Source: JANYCG01 sp031386665 (GTDB lineage Bacteria; Pseudomonadota; Gammaproteobacteria; Burkholderiales; Burkholderiaceae_C). Taken from it: a DNA stretch of 64,000 bases. A model generated the notes under the pieces. That model was not told where the DNA came from. It saw nothing but the letters and a program-made list of their open reading frames with translations, and made no database searches. The position numbers and the translations under genes were made by a program. This document shows, piece by piece, positions 33,410 to 41,374 of this stretch. The stretch is from positions 45,373-109,372 of the forward strand of contig JANNCN010000124.1 in assembly GCA_031386665.1 (NCBI GenBank), read 5' to 3'. Position 1 is the stretch's first letter. Every line of letters begins with the position of its first letter.

Positions 33410-34161
33410 AAAGCATGCCGGGCGTTCTCATCGTTGAAGACGAGCCTGCGATTGCCGAGTTGATCTCTGTCAACTTGCGCCATAACGGTTTCACACCCAC
33501 TTGGGCCAGCGACAGCGCCAGCGCCCAACGTGAGCTTGACGCTGTGCTGCCAGACGTCATTTTGCTGGACTGGATGTTGCCGGGTGAAAGTGGTTTGTCA
33601 TTGGCCAAGCGCTGGCGGGCGGATGCCCGAACCAAGGCAGTTCCTATCATCATGCTCACGGCACGTGGGGCTGAGGCAGACCGAATTGCGGGGCTCGATG
33701 CCGGGGCGGACGATTACATTGCCAAACCGTTTTCGACAAAAGAAATGCTGGCCAGAATCAGGGCAGTGCTTCGGCGGCGCGCGCCAGAGCAAGCGGGTGG
33801 GGTGGTGTCGATTGGTGGCCTGTCATTGGACGCTTCGACGCACCGGGTGACCTTCAATGGCGAGGGTTTAAAGCTGGGCCCCACCGAATTCAAATTGCTC
33901 CACTACCTGTTGACCCACGCCGAACGGGTTCACAGCCGCTCCCAATTGCTGGACAAAGTGTGGGGTGACCATGTGTTCATTGAAGAGCGCACCGTAGACG
34001 TGCACGTGAAACGGCTTCGCGAAGCTTTGGCGGGTGCCGGGGCCATGATTGAAACAGTGCGCGGCGCGGGCTACCGGGTCACCGCCAAACCTGCTCCTAC
34101 GGTTGTCAAGCCCGTTGTGATGCAGTCCTTGCCAGTTGACTTGCCTCTGACTCAGGCGTGA
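33406..34161 (+). CDS. phoB: Phosphate response regulator PhoB
   Basis: OmpR-family transcription activator, 251 residues. The receiver domain has acidic pocket EDE (11-13), phospho-acceptor Asp55 (LLDWMLPG), Thr/Ser switch LTARG and Lys107 (AKPFS). A winged-helix domain follows (GPTEFKLLHYLLTH, then VDVHVKRLREAL). It presumably acts on the three Pho boxes in this window. The C-terminus carries an extra ~20 residues after GYRVT. The stop codon lies in the first unit of an 11-bp tandem repeat. Confidence 0.97.
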   Translation: MKSMPGVLIVEDEPAIAELISVNLRHNGFTPTWASDSASAQRELDAVLPDVILLDWMLPGESGLSLAKRWRADARTKAVPIIMLTARGAEADRIAGLDAGADDYIAKPFSTKEMLARIRAVLRRRAPEQAGGVVSIGGLSLDASTHRVTFNGEGLKLGPTEFKLLHYLLTHAERVHSRSQLLDKVWGDHVFIEERTVDVHVKRLREALAGAGAMIETVRGAGYRVTAKPAPTVVKPVVMQSLPVDLPLTQA

Positions 34162-34194
34162 CTAAGGCGTGACTTAGGCGTGACTTAGGCGTGA
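34151..34194. repeat. 11-bp tandem repeat (x4) at the phoB-phoR junction
   Basis: Four units of CTNAGGCGTGA overlap the phoB stop codon. Read on the minus strand, each unit carries GTCAC at exact 11-bp intervals, the spacing of PhoB half-sites, although the first bases of each half-site differ from consensus. It may be a degenerate PhoB array or a simple slippage repeat. Confidence 0.75.
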
Positions 34195-34234
34195 CTCGGT
34201 TTTGAAACAGGCTAGTCGCCGCTTTTCAAAGCTA

Positions 34235-34250
34235 CCTCGCGCAGGCGAGG
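34235..34250. other. Small hairpin in the phoB-phoR gap
   Basis: CCTCGC-GCAG-GCGAGG, a 6-bp GC stem in the 139-bp gap before phoR. No T-run follows, so it may attenuate or stabilise rather than terminate. Confidence 0.35.
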
Positions 34251-34300
34251 CCCAGCGACAGCCCGCAGTAGCCGCTGACGGTTCTGTGTAGTATCGCGGC

Positions 34301-35680
34301 ATGTTCTTGCGCTATTTCTATTTTCTGTTGTCCCAATTGGGTGGGGCCGTGCTTGGCGCCTTGGTGGCAAAAGCCGCTGGGCCGGGTCATACTTGGATTG
34401 GAGTTGCCGCAGGTCTCTTGCTGTCTGGCAGTCTATGGATGTTGATTGATTCGCTTCGGGGTGCCCGGTTGCTAAATTGGCTCCGCGATGCCAGTGTCAG
34501 CAGTTCAACGCCACTTTTGGCGTTCAGCGGCGGGGCCTGGGGCGATGTTTACGACAGAGTGCGGCGGCAACTGCGCAATCGGGACGCCTCAATACAAGCC
34601 AGTAACGCCCGCCTGCAAGATTTTTTGGCGGCCTTGCAAGCATCACCCAACGGCGTCGTTTTGCTGGACTTTGAATCGCGTATCGAGTGGTTCAACCAGA
34701 CAGCCGCTTCCCATTTCGGTTTTGAAGCCGACCGAGACTTGGCTCAGCACATCAGCAATCTGGTTCGTGACCCCAGTTTTGCAGCCTATGTTGCAGGCCG
34801 CAATTTTGAGCAAGACGTTGTCATGCGCGGTTCTAACGACTCAATGACCCGCCCAGTCAAAGTGGCGGTGCAGCTTTACCCTTACGGCGAAGGCCGTCTG
34901 TTGCTGTTGTCCAGAGACATCACCGCTTTGGAGCAAGCCGACGTGATGCGGCGCGATTTTGTCGCCAATGTTTCTCATGAAATTCGCACGCCTCTCACAG
35001 TGCTTGCGGGTTTTGTGGAGACTTTGCAGACCTTGCGTTTGACTAAAGGTGAGTGCCAACACTACCTGGGTCTGATGGCGCAGCAGTCGGAACGCATGCA
35101 GACTTTGGTGGTTGACTTGCTGATGCTGTCCCGACTTGAGGGCAGCCCACCCGTGAGCGCTGCGGATTGGACGCCCGTCCAGCGCCTGATGGACGAAGTG
35201 GGCGATGCAGTTCGGGGCTTGAGTTTTGTGCTCAAGGAAACGGGCGACATCGCCCATTCCCTTCAGTTTGAGGTTGAAGAAGGCGTCGAAATTGCGGGCA
35301 GTCAAAGTGAATTGACCAGCGCTATGACCAACTTGGCCTGCAACGCCGTGCGCCACACACCTGTTGGCGGTGCGATTCAGATCCATTGGAGCTTGCTGGC
35401 CGATGGCCGGGGCGAGTTCTCAGTGCGAGACACAGGCCCAGGCATTGCTGCAGAACATTTGCCGCGGCTGACTGAGCGTTTCTACCGGGTTGATCGCAGC
35501 CGCTCTCGTGAAACTGGGGGTACTGGCCTGGGCTTGGCCATTGTCAAGCATGTCGCCCAGCGCCATGGAGCTGAGTTGAGGATAGCCAGCACACCTGGGG
35601 TTGGTTCACGGTTTTCTATTGTTTTTCCGGCCAGCCGGTTGCGAAAGGCATCACTTCTGGGGCCTGAATCAGCCAGTTGA
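34301..35680 (+). CDS. phoR: Phosphate regulon sensor histidine kinase PhoR
   Basis: Membrane kinase for PhoB, 459 residues. Two N-terminal helices (about 5-25 and 31-52) with almost no periplasmic loop, as in PhoR, which senses through PstB-PhoU. A PAS domain is at about 100-210. Phospho-acceptor His226 lies in FVANVSHEIRTPL. The ATPase domain has NLACNAVRHTP (N box), DTGPGIAAEHL (G1) and GGTGLGLAIVKH (G2). The 139-bp gap after phoB, containing the 11-bp repeats, leaves room for a separate promoter. Confidence 0.95.
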   Translation: MFLRYFYFLLSQLGGAVLGALVAKAAGPGHTWIGVAAGLLLSGSLWMLIDSLRGARLLNWLRDASVSSSTPLLAFSGGAWGDVYDRVRRQLRNRDASIQASNARLQDFLAALQASPNGVVLLDFESRIEWFNQTAASHFGFEADRDLAQHISNLVRDPSFAAYVAGRNFEQDVVMRGSNDSMTRPVKVAVQLYPYGEGRLLLLSRDITALEQADVMRRDFVANVSHEIRTPLTVLAGFVETLQTLRLTKGECQHYLGLMAQQSERMQTLVVDLLMLSRLEGSPPVSAADWTPVQRLMDEVGDAVRGLSFVLKETGDIAHSLQFEVEEGVEIAGSQSELTSAMTNLACNAVRHTPVGGAIQIHWSLLADGRGEFSVRDTGPGIAAEHLPRLTERFYRVDRSRSRETGGTGLGLAIVKHVAQRHGAELRIASTPGVGSRFSIVFPASRLRKASLLGPESAS

Positions 35681-35709
35681 ACCGACGGATTGGAACCTCA
35701 AAAAAACAA

Positions 35710-37056
35710 TCAAGTCTGGCGCAGCTCTTGCCGTGTGACATAAGCCAGAATGAATGACAAGGACGCGGCAGTGATTCCCAGTGCCACAGTGCTTGCCAGC
35801 CAGAAAGCTGCCGCACTTTGCTGTGCTGGCCACGAAAACAGGCCCCGGTACGCCAGCAGATAACCGCCGCCCAAACCGCCGCCCCACAGCATCACGCAAT
35901 AAACCGTCAAGGGTGCCACTACAACCCGAAAGCAACGCAAAAAGAACACGCAGCTGGCTTGCAAGGCGTCGAACAGGTGAAACACAACGACCCATCCCAT
36001 CAAAGGCAGTGTCATGGCGATGACATCCGGGTTGGCCGAGTAGATTGAAATCAAGAAGCCACGTGTTGAGAAAATAAGAATACTCAAAGCAAGCGATGTA
36101 CCAGCCACCATGAAAAAGCCCAAGCGAATGGCCTTCAGCGCGTGCTCCGTGTTGCCAGCCCCTCGCCAGTAGCTGACGCGCGCACTGGCCGCAATCGCAA
36201 TTGACAAGGGAACCATGTACATCACCGCAGTCAGGTTCGACGCTATTTGATGACTGGCTGTGGCAGTAACGCCCAGACGTGCAATGAAGAGCGCCATCAA
36301 GGTGAATGAAGTGACCTCCACAAGAATACTCAAGCCCCCTGGAATACCAAGCCTTGCAAACTCAGCAATTTGCCCCCAGCGTGGCGCTTCCATGGCCTGC
36401 CAAATGCCCAAGGGACGGTACAAAGGGTGGCTGCGCAGCAGGCAAAGTGCAAGGCCAAGCAGAACGTAGTTCACGACCAAAGTTGCCCATGCGCAACCCA
36501 CGGCACCCTGTGCTTCCAGGCCCCACCCGCCAAAAACGAACCAGACAGAAAGTGGAATTTTGACAAACAGTGCGCCGATCTGGAGCACTGTGACCAGAAG
36601 GGGCTTGCCCAATCCTTGGTTCAAGGTGCTGTACATGCGAAACAACAAGGCTGGAGGCAGGGCCATGGCCAGCACATTCAAATAGCTGGTGGCTTCGGCT
36701 TGAAGTTCCAGGGGCACCTGCGTCCACCGTAGTAGGGCACCGGGTGACAGCAAAAGGTACATGCCAAGAGCGATGATGATGCCGCACAGGTACAAGGCCT
36801 GGCGAAAGGATCGACCGATTTCTTTTCGTTGCCCAGCGCCGTGCAGTTCTGCCCACACGGGCAAAAGCGATTGCAACACCCCCATCAGGCCCACAAAAAT
36901 GCTGATGTAGACGGAGGTCGCTATCGACAGGGTGGCCAATGCGGTGTCTGAGTAACGACCCGCCACAATCGTGTCAGTGACGCCAAACGCCATCACCGCC
37001 AGTTGCCCAACCAGCACTGTGCCAGCATGCCGCGAAATGAATTTCAGGTCAGACAC
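35710..37056 (-). CDS. MATE-family multidrug/toxin efflux transporter
   Basis: Inner-membrane antiporter of 448 residues with about 12 helices in two similar halves. N-terminal stretch VLVGQLAVMAFGVTDTIVAGRYSD and later GIPGGLSILVEVTSFTLMA are typical of NorM-like MATE proteins that export cationic drugs using Na+ or H+. GTG start at 37056; no ATG gives a complete first helix. Converges with phoR 29 bp away. Substrate not predictable. Confidence 0.87.
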   Translation of the reverse strand: MSDLKFISRHAGTVLVGQLAVMAFGVTDTIVAGRYSDTALATLSIATSVYISIFVGLMGVLQSLLPVWAELHGAGQRKEIGRSFRQALYLCGIIIALGMYLLLSPGALLRWTQVPLELQAEATSYLNVLAMALPPALLFRMYSTLNQGLGKPLLVTVLQIGALFVKIPLSVWFVFGGWGLEAQGAVGCAWATLVVNYVLLGLALCLLRSHPLYRPLGIWQAMEAPRWGQIAEFARLGIPGGLSILVEVTSFTLMALFIARLGVTATASHQIASNLTAVMYMVPLSIAIAASARVSYWRGAGNTEHALKAIRLGFFMVAGTSLALSILIFSTRGFLISIYSANPDVIAMTLPLMGWVVVFHLFDALQASCVFFLRCFRVVVAPLTVYCVMLWGGGLGGGYLLAYRGLFSWPAQQSAAAFWLASTVALGITAASLSFILAYVTRQELRQT

Positions 37057-37096
37057 AGGGCGTGACTTGGATTTGAAAGTGCAAGTTCAAGCACCC

Positions 37097-38818
37097 CTAA
37101 GGTTGTGTTCGGCGGTAAAGCAAAACGTCGTCGTCTCTGTCGGTGGGGCGGTAGCCAAAAAACTGCGGCGTCCATTGGGATGGCGTAACTACCTCGCCCA
37201 AGGTTTGGGTGGCGTCACGATCCACCAAAAGCCATAGGCAGTTCGCCTGCTTTTGTGCGGCTTTCAGGCTCAAACCACCATAGTGCTGAAAAGCGGCGAT
37301 TTGCCCTCTGTCTAAACCGTGCGTTTCGACGCAATCGGGTTTTTTGATGACTTTGACAATACTTTGAGCCAAGGTGGTGTAGCCCCGTGCATAGTCCAGC
37401 AATGGCAACCACAAGGTCATTAAAAGCAACCAGCTAAGGGCAGCCCCACCTGCCGGCAAAACAAGACTCTTCCAGATCGCGGCGGGATGGCGCCCAATTC
37501 GCCATTTCACCAGCCAGCCCCAGGCTAGTGTGGCAGCCAAAGCCAGCAGAAATGGCGTGTAGGAAAAACTGTGAACGAACCCTGGCGCTAGCCGCTCAAC
37601 GTTGAGCGCGGGTTGCGGTGGGACACCGGTCTGAAGGGCGATCCAGACCACCCAGATACAAATTGCACAACCTGTGAAAAAAAGGAGTGTGAACCAGTCA
37701 ATCAGCGCAGAAAAACTTCGACCCAAAGTTGGCAACGCAAATGCAGCCAAAGCGGCCATGGCAGGCAGTGCCAGCAGCAAAGCACGGTCGCCGCCAGACG
37801 TCACCAAGGTACTGACCAACGTGATTGCCAAAAACATCAGGGGCACAGTCAAGTGACTTTGAACTCGCCCACTGAATATGGGGCGCAGTTGTCGGCGCCA
37901 GTGCCAAAGTGTCAACAAAACCAAGGGCCAGGCTGGCCATGTGAACCAAACCAGCAAGCGCCCAATACCCTGCCATTCGTTCAGGTTGGCCTCTGGCAAA
38001 GCAATCTGCCAGCGCCACAGACCGAGCATGCCAACGGCCACGGCAATCACCAAAGCGAGCGTGAAAATCTCAGCCGCGTAGCTGGAGCGTTTTGAGCCTT
38101 GGTTTGGAGGGTCTTGGCCTTCCTGAGTCTGATCCAGCCAATTGACCAACGCACCGCCTAACCCCAAGACCACGGCAAGTGACGGGGCCCCTGACAAGGC
38201 CAGACCCAGCAATGCCACGATGCCCGCAACGGTCGGCGCAAGCCTATGAAACGACAGGGCCGAAATGGCATAAAACCCCAGCGCTGTGAAGCAGAGTTGC
38301 GCGACCGCGGGGGTGACCTCATGGGACAACTGAGCCAGACCTAAACAAGCAATGAAGGCCAGTAAACCGCCATCTGCTACCGCGCGGGCGTAGTCTGGTG
38401 CCAAGGCTTCGCCGCCAAACGCAAAGGCAACAGGCTGTGCGGCTGGTCTGCGTGCGAGGTAATAGGTGCCATACCAGGTGGCAATGAGAGAAAAGGCAAG
38501 CATGACCATGAACGGTATTCGTGCCGCAAAGTCCGGCGCAACCCAAGCCGATGCAATTTGTATGGCCCAAGCGCCTAGCCAATACGGCAACAGCGCGTCC
38601 ACTGTGGGCGCAAGCCCTGACAATTGGGGTGCAAACCAATCGGTTTGACCACCCGCCAATGCCGCCATGTAACCAAAAGCTGTCATGTCGGCACTTTTCC
38701 AGGGCTCGCGCCCGATGAACCCGGGCAACACGTAGGCAAGGCAAAACAGCCACAAGGCAACCCTAGGCAAGCGGCGCACAGCGCCTTGGGCAACGATTGC
38801 GGGTGTGGGCAGGTTCAC
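37097..38818 (-). CDS. Polytopic membrane protein, GT39/ArnT-like glycosyltransferase fold
   Basis: Membrane protein of 573 residues with about 10-12 helices. A first-loop motif GREPWKSADMTAFGYM resembles the GXEP(W)-type acidic motif of lipid-linked sugar transferases (ArnT/PMT superfamily), followed by a long membrane domain and a soluble C-terminal ~100 residues (DRDATQTLGEVV, LLYRRT). Such proteins move a sugar from a polyprenyl carrier to lipid A or protein. Donor and acceptor unknown. GTG start at 38818 has a weak ribosome site, so the start is uncertain. rpmE2 lies upstream with a terminator between. Confidence 0.65.
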   Translation of the reverse strand: MNLPTPAIVAQGAVRRLPRVALWLFCLAYVLPGFIGREPWKSADMTAFGYMAALAGGQTDWFAPQLSGLAPTVDALLPYWLGAWAIQIASAWVAPDFAARIPFMVMLAFSLIATWYGTYYLARRPAAQPVAFAFGGEALAPDYARAVADGGLLAFIACLGLAQLSHEVTPAVAQLCFTALGFYAISALSFHRLAPTVAGIVALLGLALSGAPSLAVVLGLGGALVNWLDQTQEGQDPPNQGSKRSSYAAEIFTLALVIAVAVGMLGLWRWQIALPEANLNEWQGIGRLLVWFTWPAWPLVLLTLWHWRRQLRPIFSGRVQSHLTVPLMFLAITLVSTLVTSGGDRALLLALPAMAALAAFALPTLGRSFSALIDWFTLLFFTGCAICIWVVWIALQTGVPPQPALNVERLAPGFVHSFSYTPFLLALAATLAWGWLVKWRIGRHPAAIWKSLVLPAGGAALSWLLLMTLWLPLLDYARGYTTLAQSIVKVIKKPDCVETHGLDRGQIAAFQHYGGLSLKAAQKQANCLWLLVDRDATQTLGEVVTPSQWTPQFFGYRPTDRDDDVLLYRRTQP

Positions 38819-38917
38819 GCGCGACGCAGAGTGGGGGAGTGGATCAAAAGAACTTCAGGGTGCAAACAAACGATTTGGCGGCGACTCAAATGAGGAGACT
38901 GCTTGACGGCAGGCAAA

Positions 38918-38954
38918 AATACAAAAGGGCAGCCCGGTAATCCGGCTGCCCTTG
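38918..38954 (-). terminator. Rho-independent terminator of rpmE2
   Basis: On the minus strand a strong stem (AAGGGCAGCC / GGCTGCCCTT, extended through a GC pair region) is followed by TTGTATTTTT. It lies just past the rpmE2 stop. Confidence 0.85.
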
Positions 38955-39008
38955 GAGATCGCCATTGCTGGCGAACAGGCCGCGTGGAGCGACCGTCTGA
39001 CCAATGTC

Positions 39009-39266
39009 TTACTTGGCAGCAGTTTTTCCGAAACGGTTGCGGAATCTTTCAACACGGCCACCCATGTTGTCCACAGATTTTTGTGTACCGGTGTAGAAAG
39101 GATGTGATTCGCTGGACGTGTCGAGCTTGTACAGAGGAAGTTCGCGACCATCTTCCATTTTGATCATTTCTTTCGCGTTGGCGCAAGAACGGGTCACAAA
39201 TTTGAAATTGTTGGAGAGGTCAACAAAGCAAACCTCGCGGTAATTGGGGTGAATGCCTGCTTTCAT
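39009..39266 (-). CDS. rpmE2: Ribosomal protein bL31, type B (zinc-free)
   Basis: Large-subunit protein of 85 residues. N-terminus MKAGIHPNYREVCFVDLSN and C-terminal GGRVERFRNRFGK fit type B L31. The CXXC zinc pair of type A is absent, as expected for the paralogue used when zinc is scarce, though in many betaproteobacteria it is the only copy. It lies downstream of rho in the common trxA-rho-rpmE order. Confidence 0.96.
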   Translation of the reverse strand: MKAGIHPNYREVCFVDLSNNFKFVTRSCANAKEMIKMEDGRELPLYKLDTSSESHPFYTGTQKSVDNMGGRVERFRNRFGKTAAK

Positions 39267-39395
39267 GGTCTCGTCCTTAATCTCTTGGTGTTTCAGATGC
39301 GCCAGCCGTACCAGACGATTCTGGTGTACTTATCGCGTTAGCCTTCCATTATATAACGAATTACTGACTCTTGACCGCTCTAACATGAGCGCAGA

Positions 39396-40658
39396 TTAAC
39401 CGCCGCGTCTCATTTGCTCGAAGAATTCGATATTGCTTTTGGTGCCTTTCATTTGCTTCAATACCAGTTCCATGGCATCAATCTCGTCCATGTTGTACAG
39501 AAATTGACGCAATATGCGGGTCTTTTGCAAAACTTCAGGTTGAAGCAGCAATTCTTCGCGGCGGGTACCGCTGCGGTTCAGCTGAATCGACGGGAACACC
39601 CGTTTTTCGTACAAACGGCGATCCAGATGAATCTCTGAATTGCCCGTTCCCTTGAATTCCTCAAAAATCACTTCGTCCATGCGGCTGCCTGTGTCGACCA
39701 GGGCGGTCGCGATGATGGTGAGTGAGCCACCTTCCTCCACATTTCGAGCCGCACCTAAAAAGCGCTTGGGCCGTTGCAGGGCGTTCGAATCGACGCCGCC
39801 CGTCAGCACCTTGCCCGACGAAGGCACCACATTGTTGTAAGCGCGAGCCAGCCGGGTGATGGAGTCCAGCAAAATGACCACATCCTTCTTCAGCTCAACC
39901 AGGCGTTTGGCGCGTTCAATCACCATTTCGGCCACATGCACGTGTCGAGCAGCTGGTTCGTCGAAGGTCGAAGCAATCACTTCGCCCTTGACTGTGCGTT
40001 GCATCTCAGTCACCTCTTCAGGGCGCTCGTCGATCAGCAGGACCATCAGGTAACTGTCGGGGTAATTGGCAGAAATGGCGTGGGCGATGTGCTGCATCAT
40101 CACCGTTTTTCCACTTTTGGGCTGAGCCACAATCAGGGCGCGCTGGCCCTTGCCGATGGGCGCAATGATGTCAATCACACGCCCAGTGATGTTCTCGTCG
40201 CCCTTAATGTCGCGCTCAAGTTTCATCTGTTCTTTGGGGAACAGAGGCGTCAAGTTCTCAAACATCACTTTGTGTTTGTTTTCTTCAGGGCCACCACCGT
40301 TGACCCGGTCGAGCTTGTTCAAGGCAAAGTAGCGTTCGCCGTCTTTGGGTGTGCGCACCTCGCCTTCGATCATGTCGCCGGTGTGCAAATTAAAGCGACG
40401 AACCTGGCTCGGGCTGATGTAGATGTCGTCAGTGCTGGCGGTGTAGCTCGTGTCCGGGCTGCGCAAAAAGCCAAAACCGTCGGGCAATATCTCCAACACG
40501 CCGTCCGCAATGATCTGCTCACCTGTACGGGCACGCTTTTTGATGATTGCGAACATCAGCTCCTGCTTGCGCATGCGGCCGGTGTTTTCAATTTCAAGTT
40601 CTTCCGCCTGTTTGAGGACTTCCGAGACGTGCAGTGCCTTGAGTTCGTTTAAATGCAT
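39396..40658 (-). CDS. rho: Transcription termination factor Rho
   Basis: Hexameric RNA helicase that ends transcription. 420 residues, full length. An N-terminal helical domain starts MHLNELKALHVSEVL; the RNA-binding cold-shock-like domain contains DGFGFLRSPDTSY. Walker A is GKGQRALIVAQPKSGKT, Walker B is DVVILLDSITRLARAYN, and the secondary RNA site Q/R loop is VLTGGVDSNALQRPKRF. Lies between trxA and rpmE2 on the same strand. Window copies of T-rich palindromic repeats may offer Rho-independent stops besides. Confidence 0.98.
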   Translation of the reverse strand: MHLNELKALHVSEVLKQAEELEIENTGRMRKQELMFAIIKKRARTGEQIIADGVLEILPDGFGFLRSPDTSYTASTDDIYISPSQVRRFNLHTGDMIEGEVRTPKDGERYFALNKLDRVNGGGPEENKHKVMFENLTPLFPKEQMKLERDIKGDENITGRVIDIIAPIGKGQRALIVAQPKSGKTVMMQHIAHAISANYPDSYLMVLLIDERPEEVTEMQRTVKGEVIASTFDEPAARHVHVAEMVIERAKRLVELKKDVVILLDSITRLARAYNNVVPSSGKVLTGGVDSNALQRPKRFLGAARNVEEGGSLTIIATALVDTGSRMDEVIFEEFKGTGNSEIHLDRRLYEKRVFPSIQLNRSGTRREELLLQPEVLQKTRILRQFLYNMDEIDAMELVLKQMKGTKSNIEFFEQMRRGG

Positions 40659-40880
40659 GGAGTGAACCCTCTAGGGGTGTTGAATGCGAATTTCACAGAA
40701 AAATTCAGACAGAGAAATGAAGACCGAGAATGAAAAGCGAATACCAGGAGAAAAGCAAAAATTTGGGGGGTTTTGTCAGTCGGAAGGACTGGGTGCCACG
40801 ACTAAATTTTCAGCCGGAGGCTCGAACCGATTCTGGGTATGAATCAGTGAACTTGGCGGATTATGACAGGAAAATAAGCG

Positions 40881-40901
40881 GCCTTGGTGCAACGCCAAGG
40901 C
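40881..40901 (-). terminator. Hairpin terminator after trxA
   Basis: Stem GCCTTGG / CCAAGGC with a 7-nt loop, followed on the minus strand by CGCTTATTTTCC. It would separate trxA from rho. Confidence 0.7.
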
Positions 40902-40919
40902 TCGCCCGGATCATTGAGC

Positions 40920-41276
<357 letters not shown>

Positions 41277-41374
41277 GCTGGATTCCTTTGGAGGTAGAGG
41301 GAATGGATATCGGTAACAGTAAAGTGGGGAAATTGTGACAGAAACCAAGGTGCATCACCGAGGGAGCAAAGGCT

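Noticed and set aside
39774..40652. 292-codon frame on the plus strand opposite rho
   Set aside because: Antisense shadow of rho, whose domains are complete.
40780..40860. tRNA-like stretch between rho and trxA (GGCTCGAACCGATTC, reverse T-arm look)
   Set aside because: No cloverleaf could be formed by eye: acceptor and anticodon arms do not pair, and the T-loop consensus is imperfect.
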